Of a DNA stretch of 64,000 nt, positions 26,375-35,578 are shown in pieces; position 1 is the first letter of the stretch, and each line of letters opens with the position of its first letter. Where the stretch lies: positions 1 to 64,000 of the forward strand of contig CADCDK010000017.1 in assembly GCA_902800185.1 (NCBI GenBank), read 5' to 3'. The position numbers and the translations under genes are program-made. Source of the stretch: an uncultured Prevotellaceae bacterium. Its GTDB lineage: Bacteria > Bacteroidota > Bacteroidia > Bacteroidales > Bacteroidaceae. Below the pieces are notes generated by a model. That model saw only the letters and a program-made list of their open reading frames with translations. It searched no databases and had not been told where the DNA came from.

Positions 26375-27853
26375 ATGGCAAAGAATAATTTGAAACAGAA
26401 AGCGGCCGCAGGCATGGTATGGACAGCATTGCAGAGATACTCTACGATGCTAATACAGTTCATTTCTGGTATTATCTTAGCGCGCCTGCTGACGCCATAT
26501 GACTATGGTTGCATAGGTATGTTGATGATCTTCATGGTCTTGGCAGAATCATTCATCGATGGAGGTTTCGGCTCTGCCTTGATACAGAAGAAACGACCTA
26601 CGCAGGAAGACTATTCTACGATCTTTTGGTGGAATCTTAGCATGGCGGTAGTTTTTTATGTGGTCTTGTATTTCAGCGCTCCTGCCATTGCCCGGTTCTA
26701 CGACATTCCATTGCTTTGTGATGTTTTGCGTGTTCAAGGTATCGTCCTCTTCATATATGCTTTCAACATCATCCAACGTAACCAACTCAGGAAGAAACTT
26801 AATTTCAAGATTCTCTCCATAATTACAATAACCACCTCTGTGATCGCTCTGACCACGACTATAATCATGGCCTATCATGGTTATGGCGTATGGGCATTGG
26901 TGGCACAACATTTGCTCACGGCTTTTATCCCCGCACTTGTTTTCTGGTTCTACATTAAGTGGAGACCTATTCTTGTATTTTCTGTCAAGTCTTTTAAAGA
27001 GCTTTTCAGTTTTGGCTTTTATATATTTCTAAATAATTTTTTCGTCAATTTCAGTCGTCAAATTCAAGGCCTTCTGATTGGAAAATTTTATAATCCAGCA
27101 ATCATGGGCTATTATTCAAAGGCTCATAGCACAGAAAAATTGGCTTCGCATAGCATTTCACAGGTGTTGACCCAAGTAACATTTCCTCTTTATTCAGAGG
27201 TTCAGGATGATAAACGTAGGATGATTAACATCTTGGAGCAGTTGATTGGCATAATCGCCTATATGACTTTTCCTCTGATAGCTGTTTTGATACTTATAGC
27301 AAAACCGTTGTTTATTCTGCTCTATTCTGACCGCTGGTTGGATAGTATTCCCTATTTTCAGATATTGTGTTTGGCCGGATTAGGTATTTGCCTGCAATCT
27401 GTCAATCTTCAAACGATATCTGCTGTTGGCAAAAGCCGCACTGTGTTTGTGTGGTCTGTTATCAAACAAACCATTGGTATTATTTTGGCAGTTGGTGGCC
27501 TCCTTTTTTTCGGTATCAATGGCTTGCTGTGGGGAGCAGCCATCCACTCATGGAGCTGTCTGCTCATTAACATGTATCTGGTTTCAAGACATATTGGATA
27601 TAACCTAAAATCACAGTTGTGGAGTCTTTTCCCTGTTACGGCCGTTACTTTAGTGGCATTTCTCGCAAGTTATCTTGTTGGAAAAGAATTGAACTTAGGT
27701 TTGTATATTTCGGGTGGCATTAAGTTCATTATTTTTGCAATCATATATCTGGGATGGACTATACTTTTTAAGCCCAAGCCTTTCTGCGAATTAAGAACTT
27801 TAGCATTTTCTAAATTAAAAAAGAAACATGGAATTATATCTACCGAGAAGTAA
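26375..27853 (+). CDS. Wzx-like polysaccharide flippase (MOP superfamily)
   Basis: A 492-residue polytopic protein with about 12-14 hydrophobic helices. It opens KQKAAAGMVWTALQRYSTML and contains GIILARLLTPYDYGCIGML, IDGGFGSALIQKK and GKFYNPAIMGYYSKAHS, typical of the lipopolysaccharide biosynthesis branch of the MOP transporters (WzxC-like). It would flip undecaprenyl-linked repeat units across the inner membrane. The C-terminus overlaps the next gene by 26 bases. Base composition is A+T-rich compared with dcw genes. Confidence 0.88.
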   Translation: MAKNNLKQKAAAGMVWTALQRYSTMLIQFISGIILARLLTPYDYGCIGMLMIFMVLAESFIDGGFGSALIQKKRPTQEDYSTIFWWNLSMAVVFYVVLYFSAPAIARFYDIPLLCDVLRVQGIVLFIYAFNIIQRNQLRKKLNFKILSIITITTSVIALTTTIIMAYHGYGVWALVAQHLLTAFIPALVFWFYIKWRPILVFSVKSFKELFSFGFYIFLNNFFVNFSRQIQGLLIGKFYNPAIMGYYSKAHSTEKLASHSISQVLTQVTFPLYSEVQDDKRRMINILEQLIGIIAYMTFPLIAVLILIAKPLFILLYSDRWLDSIPYFQILCLAGLGICLQSVNLQTISAVGKSRTVFVWSVIKQTIGIILAVGGLLFFGINGLLWGAAIHSWSCLLINMYLVSRHIGYNLKSQLWSLFPVTAVTLVAFLASYLVGKELNLGLYISGGIKFIIFAIIYLGWTILFKPKPFCELRTLAFSKLKKKHGIISTEK

Positions 27854-28805
27854 GAGAGATTTGAAAGACCTGTCAAAGGCCTTAGAATCAGCACGGTTTG
27901 CAGCAAAGCTGACAGGAAAGACTGTTTTGTATCATTGGGCTGATGCTATTTACTGTTTTTTTAGATACGGATGCAGTCCACTCCAATATTATGAAGGAAG
28001 CTTCTTCAAACTTCGCTCGTTTGATAGGGATGAAGCATATACAAGGAAGCGTATTCAAAAGGTTAGAGCGAGATATAATGACAGGAAGTATGAGTATCTT
28101 CTTGGCTGCAAATCAGAATTCAACAAACTTTTTGCTGACTTTATCAAACGCGACTGGATAGACTGCAAAACTGCTTCTGCTGCGGAAATCGAGAATTTCA
28201 TTAAAAAGACTGGTCGTTGCTTGATGAAGCCAACAGATGGCAGCAAGGGAAAGGGAATCAAAGAAATTAATATAGAAGATGCAAAAGATGCATCATTCTT
28301 CTGTGCAGGAAATGATTATATATTAGAGGAGTTCATACAACAGCACCCGAAGATGTGTTTTAATAACAAGTCAGTTAATACCCTTCGGATGATGACTGTT
28401 ATGGACTCATCGGGTGAGGCGCATCTTATAAAAGTCGCATTCAGATGTGGCATTGGTGATGCCGTTGTTGATAATTTCTGCGCTGGTGGGGTATTATACC
28501 CCGTTGACATCCAGTATGGCAGAATAAATGGCCCTGGTGTCACAAATTCCTTAGGACAACAAGTGTTTGTACATCCAGGCACAGACACTTACATGATAGG
28601 CCAGGAAATTCCATTTTGGGAACAGGCTGTAGAGATGGTCACAGAAACTTCTAAACGTATTCCACCAGTGAGATTCGTCGGGTGGGACATCGCTATAACA
28701 AGTGATGGACCCGTCTTAATAGAAGGGAACCAATATCCTGGTGTTATATTTGAGCCGTTGAGCATGAAACACGGTATATATAAGGAAATGATGTCTTACA
28801 AATAA
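27828..28805 (+). CDS. Sugar-transfer-associated ATP-grasp protein
   Basis: A 325-residue ATP-grasp protein of the type found in polysaccharide loci. It contains GRCLMKPTDGSKGKGIKEI (ATP-binding lysine and glycine loop), NDYILEEFIQQHP, NTLRMMTVMD, a central FCAGGVLYPVDIQYG and the metal-binding end VGWDIAITSDGPVLIEGN. The family (ATPgrasp_ST) is predicted to join a carboxylate to an amine or hydroxyl during glycan decoration; no substrate is known to me. It overlaps the flippase by 26 bases. Confidence 0.8.
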   Translation: MELYLPRSKRDLKDLSKALESARFAAKLTGKTVLYHWADAIYCFFRYGCSPLQYYEGSFFKLRSFDRDEAYTRKRIQKVRARYNDRKYEYLLGCKSEFNKLFADFIKRDWIDCKTASAAEIENFIKKTGRCLMKPTDGSKGKGIKEINIEDAKDASFFCAGNDYILEEFIQQHPKMCFNNKSVNTLRMMTVMDSSGEAHLIKVAFRCGIGDAVVDNFCAGGVLYPVDIQYGRINGPGVTNSLGQQVFVHPGTDTYMIGQEIPFWEQAVEMVTETSKRIPPVRFVGWDIAITSDGPVLIEGNQYPGVIFEPLSMKHGIYKEMMSYK

Positions 28806-28819
28806 GAATGTGAAAAACG

Positions 28820-29692
28820 ATGAATACTGATATTCAAATCATAGAAAAGCCCGACTGGGCTTCATGGGAAGAAATACATCAAGTCCTTTGGAAGGCACAT
28901 GAACAAAACCGACAGAAGGGCATGTATATGGCTCTTCCTTCAAAGTCGGCTGAAGAAATTCAGAATTATATTGAAGGGAAGGGCAAGATGTTTGTGGCTT
29001 TGTCGCTGAGCATGGGGTCTTGTACTTTATTGTTAGCACTTCAAAGTTACAAATTTTCCGCGACATACGGAAATCCCTGTGCTCTTTTTTGCGACCTTAT
29101 TATTCAGGAGAAGCCTGTTAATGTTTCATGGGATGAGATACACGATGTCTTATGGGCTGCCCATGCAAAGAACAGGGAAAATGGCATCATCATGTCATTC
29201 CCTTCCTTGGCAGGTGAAGAGATTCGAAAAAAGATAGGCGACGAAGGCAAGTTGTTTGTGGCAATGGATGGAGATAAGGTCGTTGGAACAGTGGGACTAA
29301 TAAAAAGTAACGCCAACCGATGGTATGCTAATGGTAAATGTGGGCATGTGTGTTTTGCTGCCGTTCTATCTGGCTATGAAGGGAAAGGTATCTATCGCTC
29401 TTTGAATGAAGAACGTGAGATGTATGCTAAAGAGAACAACTATTCCGTTCTGATTGCTGACACGAATGAACGAAACACGAAGATGATAGAAAAGAAAAAG
29501 AAAGAAGGCTATCGTTTTATATACTATATGGCTTGTAAAGATCATTTTAATGTAGTGATGGCCAAATGGCTGTATGATTGTCCATACCCCCAGTGGTATA
29601 TTAAACTGCGGTTCCTTTGGTCTAAATTTAAGCTGCGAACCCGTTATAAGATGGTTTCTGGAAAAGGACGGGTCAAGCGATTCGGGATATAA
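28820..29692 (+). CDS. GNAT-family acetyltransferase with an internally duplicated N-terminus
   Basis: A 290-residue protein. Residues 94-245 carry a recognisable GNAT domain (KLFVAMDGDKVVGTVGLIK, then HVCFAAVLSGYEGKGIYRSL as the acetyl-CoA loop). Residues 7-61 (IIEKPDW, SWEEIHQVLWKAHEQN, LPSKSAEEIQNYI) repeat residues 94-149 (IIQEKP, SWDEIHDVLWAAHAKN, FPSLAGEEIRKKI). The first copy breaks off after KMFVAL into about 30 residues without GNAT character. This looks like two tandem genes fused after a deletion. N- or O-acylation of a sugar or precursor is likely. Confidence 0.7.
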   Translation: MNTDIQIIEKPDWASWEEIHQVLWKAHEQNRQKGMYMALPSKSAEEIQNYIEGKGKMFVALSLSMGSCTLLLALQSYKFSATYGNPCALFCDLIIQEKPVNVSWDEIHDVLWAAHAKNRENGIIMSFPSLAGEEIRKKIGDEGKLFVAMDGDKVVGTVGLIKSNANRWYANGKCGHVCFAAVLSGYEGKGIYRSLNEEREMYAKENNYSVLIADTNERNTKMIEKKKKEGYRFIYYMACKDHFNVVMAKWLYDCPYPQWYIKLRFLWSKFKLRTRYKMVSGKGRVKRFGI

Positions 29693-29726
29693 GAAGGAGT
29701 GCTTTTTATATTATAACAAGCGTGAT

Positions 29727-30953
29727 ATGCAGAGAGTTATTGTCATAGGAAACAGTTATAGCACCCGATTGGGTGTTATAAGAGCTGTCGCCCAACTTGG
29801 CTGTGAGGTGACCGTTATACATATTGGAGCCCCGGTAAAGCCGATTGACACATATAGTCAGAGTGTGAAGGAGGTCTTGTACTTCAATAGGCAAGAAGGA
29901 GAAGATGGCTTGGTCAAGCTGCTTTTGGAGAAATGTACGGTGGAGGGGCAGAAGCCCATCATTTTCCCAACGAGTGACTTCTCTGCCCTGGCCATTGATG
30001 ATGATGAGATCAAAAAACATTTTGCTGTTCCATACATTAATGTCAGGCCCAAAGTTTCAAGTCTCAAGTTTCAAGTTTCAAATCATGAACTAAGTTCTAT
30101 CGGCTATTGGATGGACAAGTCCCATCAGAAAGCTTTAGCGCTTTCCGTAGGGCTGAACACCGCAGGCTCTGTTGTCTTAGAGAGAGGAGAGAATGGGTTC
30201 CAGATTCCTGAAAGCATCAAGTACCCCTGTTTCACGAAACCCGTGTCATCCATAGGTGCTGGAAAGAAATGCCAAAGACGCTGCAATAATTTTAAAGAGT
30301 TAAAGGCAGTTCTTGCAATAGCCGGCAAGAATGATATCACAAAGGTTCTCGTAGAAGATTTTATTGACATCAGCCGCGAGTATGCTGTACTTGGATATTC
30401 AGATGGAAAGGAAGTTGTTATACCGGGAATCATCAAGTTCCTGAAGGAAAGTAAAACACACAAGGGAATAGCTTTAGCTGGTATAGTATTGCCCGTAGAT
30501 GGCTTTGAGAACTTGACAAGCAAGTTCGCTGAATTCATACGCCAGATGGGATTCGTAGGCATCTTCGATATAGACTTCCTTGAGAGCAACGGTGTGTTCT
30601 ATTTTGATGAGATGAATCTTCGCATTGGCGGTTCTGGAACAGCCATCTTGAATGTTGGAGTCAACCTGCCTGCCATGTTCGTGAAAGCAATGTGCGGAGA
30701 ATGTACGGGTAATATGCCTCAGGCGGTCATCCAATCTGCCACATTCGTGAATGAGAATATGGCTTTGGGTGATTTTTCTGAAGGAAAAATGTCGTTGCGT
30801 GAATACAGAAAATGGAATAATGATGCAGACATTCTCTTTATAAAAGATGAGACCGACATAGCTACTTATTATGAGTATAAAAAACAATTAAGGAAACAAA
30901 TATTTAATTATAAAAGGATATTGAAGCGAATGCTTCATGTAATTGGAATATGA
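29727..30953 (+). CDS. ATP-grasp carboxylate-amine ligase with a repeat-derived insert
   Basis: A 408-residue ATP-grasp enzyme. A Rossmann-like N-terminal domain (RVIVIGNSYSTRLGVIRAVA) is followed by the ATP-grasp fold (YPCFTKPVSSIGAGKKCQRR, KVLVEDFIDISREYAVLGY) and an acidic metal site (VGIFDIDFLESNGVFYFDEM then NLRIGGSG). It is a paralogue of the following gene. Around residues 109-118 the sequence KVSSLKFQVS is encoded by a 7-base tandem repeat absent from the paralogue. The ATG at 29727 is chosen; the frame extends into the GNAT gene. Ligation of an amino acid or amine to a carboxylated sugar is a reasonable guess. Confidence 0.75.
   Translation: MQRVIVIGNSYSTRLGVIRAVAQLGCEVTVIHIGAPVKPIDTYSQSVKEVLYFNRQEGEDGLVKLLLEKCTVEGQKPIIFPTSDFSALAIDDDEIKKHFAVPYINVRPKVSSLKFQVSNHELSSIGYWMDKSHQKALALSVGLNTAGSVVLERGENGFQIPESIKYPCFTKPVSSIGAGKKCQRRCNNFKELKAVLAIAGKNDITKVLVEDFIDISREYAVLGYSDGKEVVIPGIIKFLKESKTHKGIALAGIVLPVDGFENLTSKFAEFIRQMGFVGIFDIDFLESNGVFYFDEMNLRIGGSGTAILNVGVNLPAMFVKAMCGECTGNMPQAVIQSATFVNENMALGDFSEGKMSLREYRKWNNDADILFIKDETDIATYYEYKKQLRKQIFNYKRILKRMLHVIGI
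30052..30079. repeat. Four heptamers inside the coding sequence of an ATP-grasp gene
   Basis: Four contiguous 7-base units (aagtttc, aagtctc, aagtttc, aagtttc) lie in frame in the ATP-grasp gene and encode a Val/Ser/Phe/Lys-rich segment. The paralogous gene at 30950 lacks it. Twenty-eight bases is not a multiple of three, so the insertion must have been accommodated by flanking changes. Confidence 0.85.
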
Positions 30954-32155
30954 AACCTACAATCATAGTTATAGGAAGTGCTGACATAATTAAGTTAGGG
31001 TTGATTCGCTCTTTTGGTGAGTCGGGATATAAAGTTATCTCTATCCATATAACCGGGGCAAATAAATTCAAAATAAAGCCTCTTGACTATTATAGTAAAT
31101 ACGTCAGCGCATATTACTTTACCAAAACGACAAACTTAGTTGATCTGCTGATGGAAAAATGTAGGGATGATGTGCAAAAGCCCATACTCATGCCATTGAC
31201 AGACAGTATGGTTTATCTCATCGACCAGTCGTTATCAAAGCTGAATAAATACTTCATCTTTCCTAATGTCAATCAACAGGAGGGAGGCATCACAAGGCTG
31301 ATGAACAAAGTCCTTCAGAAAAAAATTGCCGCTGAAGCTGGTCTAAATGTGCCAAAAACATGGGAAATACCTTTCGTCGATGGATACTTCATTATCCCAG
31401 AGGATATTGAATATCCCTGTTTTGTAAAGGGATCTCTGAACTACAAAAGCCAAAAGCAATATCAAAAGAGATGCAATAATATACAAGAATTGAATGAATT
31501 ATTGACACATTGCAAACGAGCTGGAGTCTATGACTTATGTGCGGAGGAGTATCTGGATATTGACAAAGAAGTTGGCATCATCACTTTTTCCTCGAAGACT
31601 GATAGTGCAGTACCTGCTATAGTGGATTTTCTTGAAATGGGAAAAAGTCCTAAAGGCGGCATTTCTATGAGGGGACAAATCTGCCCGGCAAACAATCGAG
31701 AACTCATACAAGCCATCAAATCGTTTCTGGCGAAAACTTGTTATGTCGGCATCTGTAATTTAGATTTTATAGTGAGTCGGGGGAAATATTATTTCGTAGA
31801 GGTGAATTTCCGATATGCCGCATACGGATATGGCATTTTCAAATCGGGAGTAAAAGTACCTGAGATGATTGTGTGTTCGTTGATTAACGACAATTTAGGG
31901 GAATATGTCACATTGACGAATTGTAATAGAACGTACTTTAACGAAAAAGTTGGACTCATCGATGTCATGGAGGGTTCTATCACATACAAAAAATATAAAA
32001 AGATGAGGAAGCAATCTGACATATTGATGATAGCAGATACTTCAGACCCTAAACCTCATAACATGTTGTGGACTTTGATTGTAAATAAAGTCTTGACGCA
32101 AGTGTCCTCAATGATTAAAAAAGTAATTCCACATAGAATGACAGTTAATGTATGA
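30950..32155 (+). CDS. ATP-grasp carboxylate-amine ligase, paralogue of the preceding gene
   Basis: A 401-residue ATP-grasp protein starting inside the stop of its paralogue (ATGA). It parallels that gene throughout: IIVIGSADIIKLGLIRSFG, QKPILMPLTDSMVYLID, YPCFVKGSLNYKSQKQYQKR, VGICNLDFIVSRGKYYFVE and NFRYAAYGYG. The metal-binding Asp/Glu/Asn residues at the end are present. Two linked ATP-grasp ligases suggest two successive ligations or a divergent pair with different acceptors. The product is unknown. Confidence 0.75.
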   Translation: MKPTIIVIGSADIIKLGLIRSFGESGYKVISIHITGANKFKIKPLDYYSKYVSAYYFTKTTNLVDLLMEKCRDDVQKPILMPLTDSMVYLIDQSLSKLNKYFIFPNVNQQEGGITRLMNKVLQKKIAAEAGLNVPKTWEIPFVDGYFIIPEDIEYPCFVKGSLNYKSQKQYQKRCNNIQELNELLTHCKRAGVYDLCAEEYLDIDKEVGIITFSSKTDSAVPAIVDFLEMGKSPKGGISMRGQICPANNRELIQAIKSFLAKTCYVGICNLDFIVSRGKYYFVEVNFRYAAYGYGIFKSGVKVPEMIVCSLINDNLGEYVTLTNCNRTYFNEKVGLIDVMEGSITYKKYKKMRKQSDILMIADTSDPKPHNMLWTLIVNKVLTQVSSMIKKVIPHRMTVNV

Positions 32156-33092
32156 TTGTTCGGAATAATATCCCTGTATATGACATCTGCTGGCTAAATC
32201 ATGCCCGAGGTGGGATGATTGGGACTTTCTATGAGCCAGAAAACTTGGACGAACTCAAAAATATATGTTCGAAATTGTATCTGGAAGGTAAAGACTTTGA
32301 CCTTATCGGTCATACCAGCAATATCTATTTTCTTCCAGACTACAGCGTTGCCAATATGGTATCTACTCGTAAATGCAACAACATCGTTGAAGAAACCAAT
32401 TATATTGTGTGCGATTGTGGTGTTCCCGTGGCAAAATTATCACGTCAGATGGTCGAAGAAGGTGTAAAAGGGTTGAAGGATTAATAGACTTGCCAGGGAC
32501 TGTTGGAGCAGCCATCTATGGTAATGCTTCCTGTTATAGATGCAGTATTAATTCTCTGCTCATTTCATTTGACTTTTTGAAACCAGATGGAGATATTGAG
32601 ACAGTCTATCCAGATAAACTAAAACTCTCGAAGCGCTCTTCGTCATTAAAGCGCCATGAACTTCAAGGTATCATCTTGTCTGTAAAACTAAAAAAAGAGC
32701 GAGGCGATGCCAAATTGTTAAAAGATCTTGCGGAGAAAAATCATCATTCAAGAAAAGTATCCCATCCTTCCCCCAAGGATAATTTGGGCAGTATTTATGC
32801 AAGTAAAGAAGAAAAAACGCTCATTGGTTTCATTGTGAAAGGAATAGCGAAAGTCTTTGGATTGTTCTATGGTTTCACAGGGAAGAGCAAAAAGCAGATA
32901 AGAGACAAACAAAGAGAAATTGTTCTCTGTATATTGCAGGCAAGAGATTTAGTACCATACGTTTATGGATGGAACCGGTATATATGGAAAGATGAACTTG
33001 CCCATACGCTGTTTTGGAAATTCGACAAAATTCATAGACTGCTATACAAAAGCAGAGAGTTTGAAATAGAAATAAAGCGGAATACTCAATAG
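32152..33092 (+). pseudogene. Frameshifted MurB-like FAD-binding oxidoreductase
   Basis: Two overlapping open frames make one protein. The first (MIVRNNIPVYDI to SRQMVEEGVKGLKD) has FAD-domain features such as DLIGHTSNIYFLPDY. The second continues with VEGLIDLPGTVGAAIYGNAS, a clear MurB-type signature, then SFDFLKPDGDIETVY. Adding one G to the GGG at 32470-32472 joins them in frame (VKGVEGLIDLPG), giving 313 residues. No canonical slippery heptamer is present, so programmed frameshifting is unlikely. It starts inside the stop of the ATP-grasp gene. A MurB-like enzyme in a polysaccharide locus probably reduces a sugar-linked enol ether or another substrate, not the essential MurB step. Confidence 0.75.
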
Positions 33093-33164
33093 AATGGAAA
33101 ATACAAATGAGAAAAAGGGGAAAGCTTCAGAGAAGTTAATGGTTACAGGCATTCAAAGATTAGA

Positions 33165-34529
33165 ATGTTTAAATATATACAAAATAATTTAGAGATGATT
33201 GTTCTTGTAATTTGTGCAGTCTTATTACTCTATGGTATAATTCAATACAACTATGGACGTAAAGGAAGGGGGACATTGGTATTCTTCTTCCTTCTTACAA
33301 GCGGTTTCCATTTCCTAAATCAGAGCTGGTGCCCTGTAAAATACCCCGACTTTGCTATCGTTTATCTGATGGCCGTAGCCTTTCTCAATGTATGCAAAGG
33401 AAATACGGCTTTCTTCAAACCACAAATCAAGATATATAAAATTGTTACCATCATTGGCCTCTATATAACATTAGAGTTTGTTCGCACCATTGCTTTGAAG
33501 GAAGAATTCCTTTCATTTGCTCTTGCAAACTATCGCACCTATATACCTTTCTTCTCTTTCTGGCTTGTTCAGGAACTCAAAGAACGGGAAATAAACCGCC
33601 TGTTCAAACAAATTGCCTTTATTACGATTTTGTCAACTGTGCTTTTCGATTTGCAACCACTTCTCAACATAAAGTTTCTCCACCATGCATCTATCAGTGA
33701 ATCCCGCTATCGCAACATTCCTTATCTTGCTTATTTCTTTATGCTTTGGGCTACCGTTAGGATTGATTTTAAAAGGTGGAAGAGCGTTGCCCTTGTCTTA
33801 GTGTTTTTGGTCGCTATAGTCCTTACCCAGCACCGAGCTGTGATGATGGCATACGTCTTTTGTGTTTGTCTGCATTTGCTGATGACCAAGAATGGAGGAA
33901 GATTTGTACAATATGGCATGATTGGATTGATTGTATTCATGTTTGCGGGTGAAGCAATCATGGATCGTTTTGAGAAAGAAGGGGTAAATCGTAACACCAC
34001 TTTTGAGGACATCCAAGCTGTTGTGAACATGGACTATAATCAGGCCGTTTACAACGAATTTGAAAATGAGAATGGTACGCTATCCTTCCGTGTCCTATTA
34101 TTGATGGAGCGGGTTAACTACATGTTTAACAATCCCCGCTATGCGGTATTTGGAATAGGTACGCGCCACGAAGACTCACCCAAGACTCAACAACAGTTTG
34201 ATTTCGTATTAGGTTCACGTAGAGCATCAAAAGGCACATTCGACCAAACTTCTTCAGGCGACCTTGCCTGGGTGAATCCTCTGATGCGCTTTGGCTTCTT
34301 TGGCATTGCGCTCTTCCTCTACCTTTCTTGGGTGACCATCAGATTCCTATATAGGAGACGGAACGACTCTGACTTGGCTATGTCTGCATTCCTTTTCTAC
34401 CTGTTTTTGTTTATTATTTCGTTTAAGAACGATCATCTCTATGGAAATATGCAGGTGTTCTTTGTCTATATGTTGATAGAATATATCCGCTATTCTAATG
34501 TTAAGAGAGTTAAGAATGTCGAATTATGA
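33165..34529 (+). CDS. Wzy-like O-antigen/polysaccharide polymerase
   Basis: A 454-residue polytopic membrane protein with about 10-12 hydrophobic helices (LEMIVLVICAVLLLYGIIQ, SVALVLVFLVAIVLTQ, GLIVFMFAGEAI) and one large polar loop (about residues 270-365: DRFEKEGVNRNTTFEDIQ to DQTSSGDLAWVNPL). This topology, with Arg-rich loop content, is that of Wzy polymerases, which lack strong sequence motifs. It would polymerise repeat units delivered by the flippase. A 32-codon frame beginning at 33094 overlaps its start but is probably not a gene. Confidence 0.78.
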   Translation: MFKYIQNNLEMIVLVICAVLLLYGIIQYNYGRKGRGTLVFFFLLTSGFHFLNQSWCPVKYPDFAIVYLMAVAFLNVCKGNTAFFKPQIKIYKIVTIIGLYITLEFVRTIALKEEFLSFALANYRTYIPFFSFWLVQELKEREINRLFKQIAFITILSTVLFDLQPLLNIKFLHHASISESRYRNIPYLAYFFMLWATVRIDFKRWKSVALVLVFLVAIVLTQHRAVMMAYVFCVCLHLLMTKNGGRFVQYGMIGLIVFMFAGEAIMDRFEKEGVNRNTTFEDIQAVVNMDYNQAVYNEFENENGTLSFRVLLLMERVNYMFNNPRYAVFGIGTRHEDSPKTQQQFDFVLGSRRASKGTFDQTSSGDLAWVNPLMRFGFFGIALFLYLSWVTIRFLYRRRNDSDLAMSAFLFYLFLFIISFKNDHLYGNMQVFFVYMLIEYIRYSNVKRVKNVEL

Positions 34530-35578
34530 AAATATCTATTTTAACTTTCTCTAAAGAATCAAACTTCGGGGCCAACCTACAGTGCTATGCCTTATGTAAG
34601 ACGTTACAAGACATGGGGCATCGAGTTGATATCATAGACATCCAACTTCCGAAAGTATTCTTTAGTTGGTACACGACCCTATTACAAATCCCACAAGATT
34701 TTCTATTCTTTCTGTTTAGGAAAAAACATCTGAATTACTTTACAAAAAAATATAAGACCGTTGCTGAATTGCAAGATGGTCAGCATGAAAGCGATTTATA
34801 CATAGTTGGATCCGACCAAGTGTGGAATCCCGATATCACCAAACGTTTGGATCCTCTTGTTTATTTCTTTTCTTTCCTGCCCGATGGCGTGTGCCGTATT
34901 TCATATGCCGCCAGTTTCGGTACAGAAAGCTGGCAATCGTCATCTCTGACAGACGAAGTGAAGGCGTTGCTCCACAAGTTCAATGCTGTAGGTGTGAGGG
35001 AACATACTGGCGTGGCTATCTGCAAGGATACTTTCGGTATTGAGGCACGACTTGTTGTTGACCCCACCCTGCTACTCGCCTCATACGACGGAATCTGCGG
35101 AAAATATAACCCTCAGCGTGAAAGCAACGAACTGGTATATTTCTCGTTCGTTCGCAACAAGGAGGAGCAGAGGGTCATTGCAGAGTTTTCCAAAGCCAAT
35201 CATTTGCAGGCAATAGCCCTACGTTCAAACCGTTCAATACCGGGATTTAAGCAGCGTGTATATATGTCGGTTGCCGAATGGCTTAACTCCATCAGATATG
35301 CAAAACTTATTGTCACCAACTCTTTCCATTGTATGGTCTTTTGCATCATTTTCCACAAAAAGTTCGTCGCTATTCCTGCAAAGTCAGGACGCGCCACACG
35401 TCAGGAAGGACTATTGGAACAATTGGGATTATCCGATCATTTCTGTAAGGAAACAAGCGATTTGTACAAAACAATGGAACATGTCATCCATCAAGACATC
35501 GATTATGCCATCATAGACAAGAAAATCCAAAAGATGAGAGAAGAGTCTTTGTTATTTTTGAAGGAGGAGTTGATATGA
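34526..35578 (+). CDS. Polysaccharide pyruvyl transferase family protein
   Basis: A 350-residue protein with pyruvyl-transferase family features: ILTFSKESNFGANLQCYALC near the N-terminus, IVGSDQVWNPDIT, YAASFGTESW, VGVREHTGVAIC, VVDPTLLL and IVTNSFHCMVFCIIFHKKF with its conserved His. Members add a ketal-linked pyruvate to a sugar, giving negative charge. It overlaps the polymerase stop and the following glycosyltransferase start by four bases each. Confidence 0.85.
   Translation: MKISILTFSKESNFGANLQCYALCKTLQDMGHRVDIIDIQLPKVFFSWYTTLLQIPQDFLFFLFRKKHLNYFTKKYKTVAELQDGQHESDLYIVGSDQVWNPDITKRLDPLVYFFSFLPDGVCRISYAASFGTESWQSSSLTDEVKALLHKFNAVGVREHTGVAICKDTFGIEARLVVDPTLLLASYDGICGKYNPQRESNELVYFSFVRNKEEQRVIAEFSKANHLQAIALRSNRSIPGFKQRVYMSVAEWLNSIRYAKLIVTNSFHCMVFCIIFHKKFVAIPAKSGRATRQEGLLEQLGLSDHFCKETSDLYKTMEHVIHQDIDYAIIDKKIQKMREESLLFLKEELI

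Noticed and set aside
32466..32484. Programmed -1 frameshift in the MurB-like gene
   Set aside because: The zero-frame codons are gta aaa ggg ttg. After slipping back, AAA could re-pair but GGG would face AGG; no canonical slippery heptamer or obvious downstream stem was found.
33094..33192. Small open frame MENTNEKKGKASEKLMVTGI plus 12 residues, overlapping the Wzy start
   Set aside because: Only 32 codons, no family resemblance, and it overlaps the polymerase start by 28 bases. It could be a remnant of a lost gene but cannot be supported.
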